A stretch of 64,000 nt of DNA from CBDCVN01 sp965223585 (GTDB taxonomy: Bacteria > Deinococcota > Deinococci > Deinococcales > Trueperaceae), in assembly GCA_965223585.1 (NCBI GenBank), contig CBDCWW010000024.1, positions 558,001 through 622,000 of the forward strand, written 5' to 3'. Positions 62,001-64,000 of the stretch are shown piece by piece; within the stretch, counting starts at the first letter, position 1; each line of letters opens with the position of its first letter. A model generated the notes under the pieces. The model did not search any database, had not been told where the DNA came from, and was given only the letters and a program-made list of their open reading frames with translations. The translations under genes and the position numbers were made by a program.

Positions 62001-63274
62001 AAGCTGCGCCTGATTTCTTCACTAGAACTACTCAATAAGTCTGCAAAAGCACTTAGAAAAGGTTGTTTTTGCACTTCTGTCCAAAAAGGGTCTTGGCTAA
62101 CCCACCTTGTGCTGGGGTCTTGTGGCAAAGAAAAATTTCCAGAAAAGTCTTGTTCCAATAAGACATTCAAATCAAATATTGCTAATGCATCCCCTACATA
62201 CACCTGATAATCTTTAGCTAGTGGATTACCAGCAATCAGCCATGACAATTGAATACTTTGTGGCAAATAAGCAACCTCGGCGTACTCTGCTACCCAAATT
62301 TCAGCAACTTCTGGAGGCACTCCCATTTTCCTTAACATGCTAGCAAGTGTTAGCTCTATTTCAATGTTTTTACTGTAAACTCGAGCAACACGACCAGTAA
62401 CTTCTACTCCATATTGGTAATTCAACCTATCAAGATAAGATACTTGTTCAAATACATCTTCGACATAGTCATCATAGCCAGCTAGAGAGGTTTCATAGAG
62501 GAAGTTATTTTCACTAAACCCTTCAGGTATGCCGCTTCTGCTAATAGTAATTGGCTGTGCAAAGCCTACTATACCTATACCCCCGGGAACCACTCCTGTT
62601 TGTAAGATTGGAGTGCTCGAGACCATAAAACGTCCTTCAGCCTCAGGTAGTAAACCTGCATTGTTATTGGGCTCGAGCCAAGCACCCCAAACCTCTAACC
62701 CTGCTAACAAGTAGAGCAAAGTAGCCTCAAGAGCATCGTCTTTTTCTGTAGGATATGAAATCTCAAGGATTTCTAAGTCCTGTACAATAGAGGTATTCTC
62801 TTCTACAAGAGTATAAGTTTGTTGTATTTGCCCAATTTTGTTTTCTAAGCTGAGTATGTCCGTTTGGATCTGGTTTATGTACTGGCTTTGAGCATTTATC
62901 CAGTTTTCTATTTCGTTAGGGGGTGCATCTGCAAAGGCATTAGTGGCTAATTGGCTTAACAGTGCGTTTAGCCAACCTGTATTGGTTAGGGGCTCGAGCC
63001 TTTCAATTTCTTGCCAAATTTCGTTTAGCTTAAGCACATCTTCTGACTCTGCCCCAATTTCTTCAGACAAAATTTGAGATTGATAGTTTTTGAACCACTG
63101 TTTGTGAGCAGTAATTTCTAAGGCAAGTTGACCTAGTGTTTGTTTAGATAATAAAACTTCTTCTTGAAAAGTAGTAAGTAAGTCATTTGTACTGCCAGTT
63201 TGTGAAGAAGCTGTACTTAAAATCAACATAAGAGCCCAGAATAAGAGTAGCTTTCTAAGAATAAATTTATACAT
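59018..63274 (-). CDS. Very large secreted modular protein (1418 aa)
   Basis: A signal peptide (ILRKLLLFWALMLILSTASS) starts the protein. Residues about 30-170 are helical and coiled; about 170-460 form a domain with a possible beta-rich repeat; about 470-490 is a Thr/Pro-rich linker (DTDTTPTSTTPNTNDP). The rest contains two copies of a module of about 400 aa, each with a Y-x-V/I-V...G-x-x-x-G-G segment, a (R/P)-x-QGYFL motif (near residues 770 and 1173) and a conserved SLVVTESGWELA-like stretch. The neighbouring gene carries a third copy. No enzyme motif is visible. It may be a surface or envelope protein. Five or more CTCGAG sites suggest long residence. Confidence 0.75.
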   Translation of the reverse strand: MYKFILRKLLLFWALMLILSTASSQTGSTNDLLTTFQEEVLLSKQTLGQLALEITAHKQWFKNYQSQILSEEIGAESEDVLKLNEIWQEIERLEPLTNTGWLNALLSQLATNAFADAPPNEIENWINAQSQYINQIQTDILSLENKIGQIQQTYTLVEENTSIVQDLEILEISYPTEKDDALEATLLYLLAGLEVWGAWLEPNNNAGLLPEAEGRFMVSSTPILQTGVVPGGIGIVGFAQPITISRSGIPEGFSENNFLYETSLAGYDDYVEDVFEQVSYLDRLNYQYGVEVTGRVARVYSKNIEIELTLASMLRKMGVPPEVAEIWVAEYAEVAYLPQSIQLSWLIAGNPLAKDYQVYVGDALAIFDLNVLLEQDFSGNFSLPQDPSTRWVSQDPFWTEVQKQPFLSAFADLLSSSSEEIRRSFIVSLFFLESTPLGTKASKSSGSDVNIRLRSKPFFWSDTDTTPTSTTPNTNDPVSPAAATIIDPDQSLVAEALQQKKNLIKYWMPGQSYQIIPWSQRNLLNPNDKGTPYFIMAVTALPQFSPKKESQHESNYETIVSNVTNDHLPRSQPVLKVFTGPAGEDRKIIDKLSSPIYFAGSAFLWTAEKFDNDTIIKYATNHHKAIVSPYAVVSIENGPYVAGGLPQIKKLFKNRQDYTLQTVVLKAKGITNYRSKSVRNSPSISGELQNTWLNYAGKVAQDVFSSSFSRQDKIAIQSTHRFVEFERGRADPEIKISSMVAWNSLPSNEELLNERSKWKTNTFLMRARQGYFLLRADELEYLQKHADEESQVHTLLVSYSVQKFAPSSIQTILQNKNLDCESVRVLSEGNIELAYSPQCSLVVTESGWELARANDQTLLATTLNSDQPIAIFRPEDKPASALSLSLLVDAKQSSLENLQVSTLIPVYDLADLDIEEKEVTISLGIADAINRSLQFFPEQKEFEVLMPEGAAILERRVKYTSIRPGNPATKYDYDQVNVAVPAENQSITFYSLREDTTSTLSGSSAQELELPRNEIMTSSGQWNKEHIMELAQSFHQTHSSPYLIVQSSKGKFYGGSISKLKSAFFKSKETSERLGVIVTKLTGTNIGSFSYQSHENLGWLSAISLIVLEQSKSLEIDPSSTVTVWSTAGKRKAIFTADGTLQIEQILQWQTRPDNQTLKSLRQTWQGNMVLVYIPDQGYFLAQPNEVKYLLDLTPLQIDSLILSFEMGKNFADIISRTKAVLEGLPTRGSVRVLSSFASPNLKEIPFYNGTDLAFYFEHQKGLQLDLERSGLELARQSPEQWLSYAEAKNSPIAIFQRSDGNKSLALFRHIVKGTQQAIVGTEPKLIVPAYTFEDLDESILDQSEIEESIFITLKETLRQASAIWPNQTSFQIVMPHEKDPRLYSQDVPAQIQSNSLGVIEITRQSDNTKTKYYYRLN

Positions 63275-63285
63275 AAGGTGTGTAG

Positions 63286-64000
63286 TTACCTTTCCCCAAA
63301 GCTATAAAATGTGATTGGCTGACCCTCTACAGGTACTACTACATTAATTGCGTCGTAATCGTGCCTTGAAAGAAAACTTTTCGGAGGGGTAACAGAATAC
63401 TTAACATGTTGTCCGTCTGGCATTAGCACCTCAAATTCTCTCTGCTTAGGGAAAAATTGCAAGGTTCTCTGTATAGCATCAGTAATACTTATACCGATGC
63501 CACTCTCTCTTTCTTCAGCATCTAAATCTTCAAGTCTATAAACTGGCACTAAGGTACTTACTTGCAAACTTTCAATAGAGCTTTGTACTGTATCAGATAA
63601 AGCTTTTAGATATACTGCCGAGGCTGGTTTCCCATCAGGGCGAAAAACAATAATAGGTTGAGCGATATTTTGTGCTATGGCAAGTTGTTTTTGCTCATTT
63701 GCTTGGGCAAGCTCCCAACCGCTGTCCGTTACCACTAATGAGCATTGGGGAGAATAAGCTAATTCTACTCCTTCACTTGCAAGAACTCGAACCGATTCGC
63801 AATTGAGGTTTTCATTCTTTAGAAGTGTTTGAGCTGTATATATACTTTCTAGATGTGGTGCCGCTGCCTGAGATAAAAGTAGGGTATGAATTTGGGGTTT
63901 TTCGTCAGCAAATTCTTGCAAGTATTTGAGTTCAATATTAGGAATAAGAAAGTATCCCTGCTCAACCTGAACTAAAAATACATTAATATTCCACTGCTCA
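63286..64000 (-). CDS. Paralogous secreted modular protein, C-terminal part (partial)
   Basis: The frame ends at 63286 and is open to the window's end, so the N-terminus lies outside. It reads ...NINVFLVQVEQGYFLIPNIELKYL (near the edge), then NCESVRVLASEGVELAYSPQ, CSLVVTDSGWELAQAN and EGQPITFYSFGER. This matches the 1418-aa protein's second module (NCESVRVL...IELAYSPQCSLVVTESGWELARAN...SITFYS) closely. The two genes, 11 bases apart on the same strand, are tandem paralogues. A nominal start at 63921 is not real. Confidence 0.8.
   Translation of the reverse strand, partial: EQWNINVFLVQVEQGYFLIPNIELKYLQEFADEKPQIHTLLLSQAAAPHLESIYTAQTLLKNENLNCESVRVLASEGVELAYSPQCSLVVTDSGWELAQANEQKQLAIAQNIAQPIIVFRPDGKPASAVYLKALSDTVQSSIESLQVSTLVPVYRLEDLDAEERESGIGISITDAIQRTLQFFPKQREFEVLMPDGQHVKYSVTPPKSFLSRHDYDAINVVVPVEGQPITFYSFGER

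Noticed and set aside
1..64000. tRNA and rRNA genes
   Set aside because: I looked for cloverleaf-like patterns with GGTTC-type T loops in the gaps and found none that I could support by eye; a tRNA search program would settle it.

Overview
The window is AT-rich bacterial DNA (roughly 38-40% GC by eye) from a chromosome carrying both core and accessory genes. Several features point towards a low-GC relative of Deinococcota, but this is inference, not proof: the order rpsP-khpA-rimM-trmD, adjacent accD/accA, a large transcriptional activator of the BTAD/SARP type, and promoters in which a TANNNT box lies only 5-6 nt before an ATG (leaderless transcripts, well known in Deinococcus). A secreted protein with tail repeats typical of marine ammonia-oxidising archaea suggests a marine or host-associated habitat. 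The palindrome CTCGAG, most often as GCTCGAGC, occurs about 60 times in coding and non-coding DNA, against about 8 expected from base composition. It is missing from the insertion sequences, the NLR-like gene and the WD40 gene, so it works as a marker of long-resident DNA.

Layout. 1-3.1 kb: end of the complex I operon (nuoL-M-N). 3.1-13.6 kb: an accessory island with toxin-antitoxin remnants, a nuclease-STAND-TPR (NLR/Avs-like) gene split by an insertion sequence with a perfect 9-bp target duplication, remnants of an IS1-like and a WD40 gene, an IS5-type element, and two identical inverted IS630 elements, one of which splits a phage-type BRO antirepressor gene. 13.7-31.2 kb: mostly housekeeping genes: dnaE, mutL, accA/accD, a LysM-M23 peptidase, an HD hydrolase, pdxT, an LpxB-like protein and the trmD-rimM-khpA-rpsP operon. 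31.7-36.9 kb: a 21-repeat WD40 membrane protein and the archaeal-like secreted protein. 37-45 kb: C-S lyase, miaB, ftsE, dusA, an OmpR-type two-component system and a fatty acid desaturase. 45-48.5 kb: a cluster likely to act on D-amino acids (PLP racemase, DUF1611 protein, M19 dipeptidase).

48.5-57.2 kb: flotillin FloA with an apparent ATT start codon, small secreted proteins (one ComEA-like), a debranching-enzyme homologue with an altered catalytic motif, a SARP-NB-ARC regulator and a SnoaL-like protein. Three copies of an 11-bp-spaced direct repeat (TTCAAC.C) lie in the promoter regions of this stretch and look like binding sites for the SARP regulator, so the region may be one regulon. 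57.2-64 kb: a prohibitin-like protein and very large secreted proteins built from repeated modules, the last running off the end of the window.

No tRNA, rRNA or CRISPR array was recognised. Several small palindromes and dispersed repeats sit between or inside genes, and many genes are remnants, so the genome appears to be under active attack by mobile elements.
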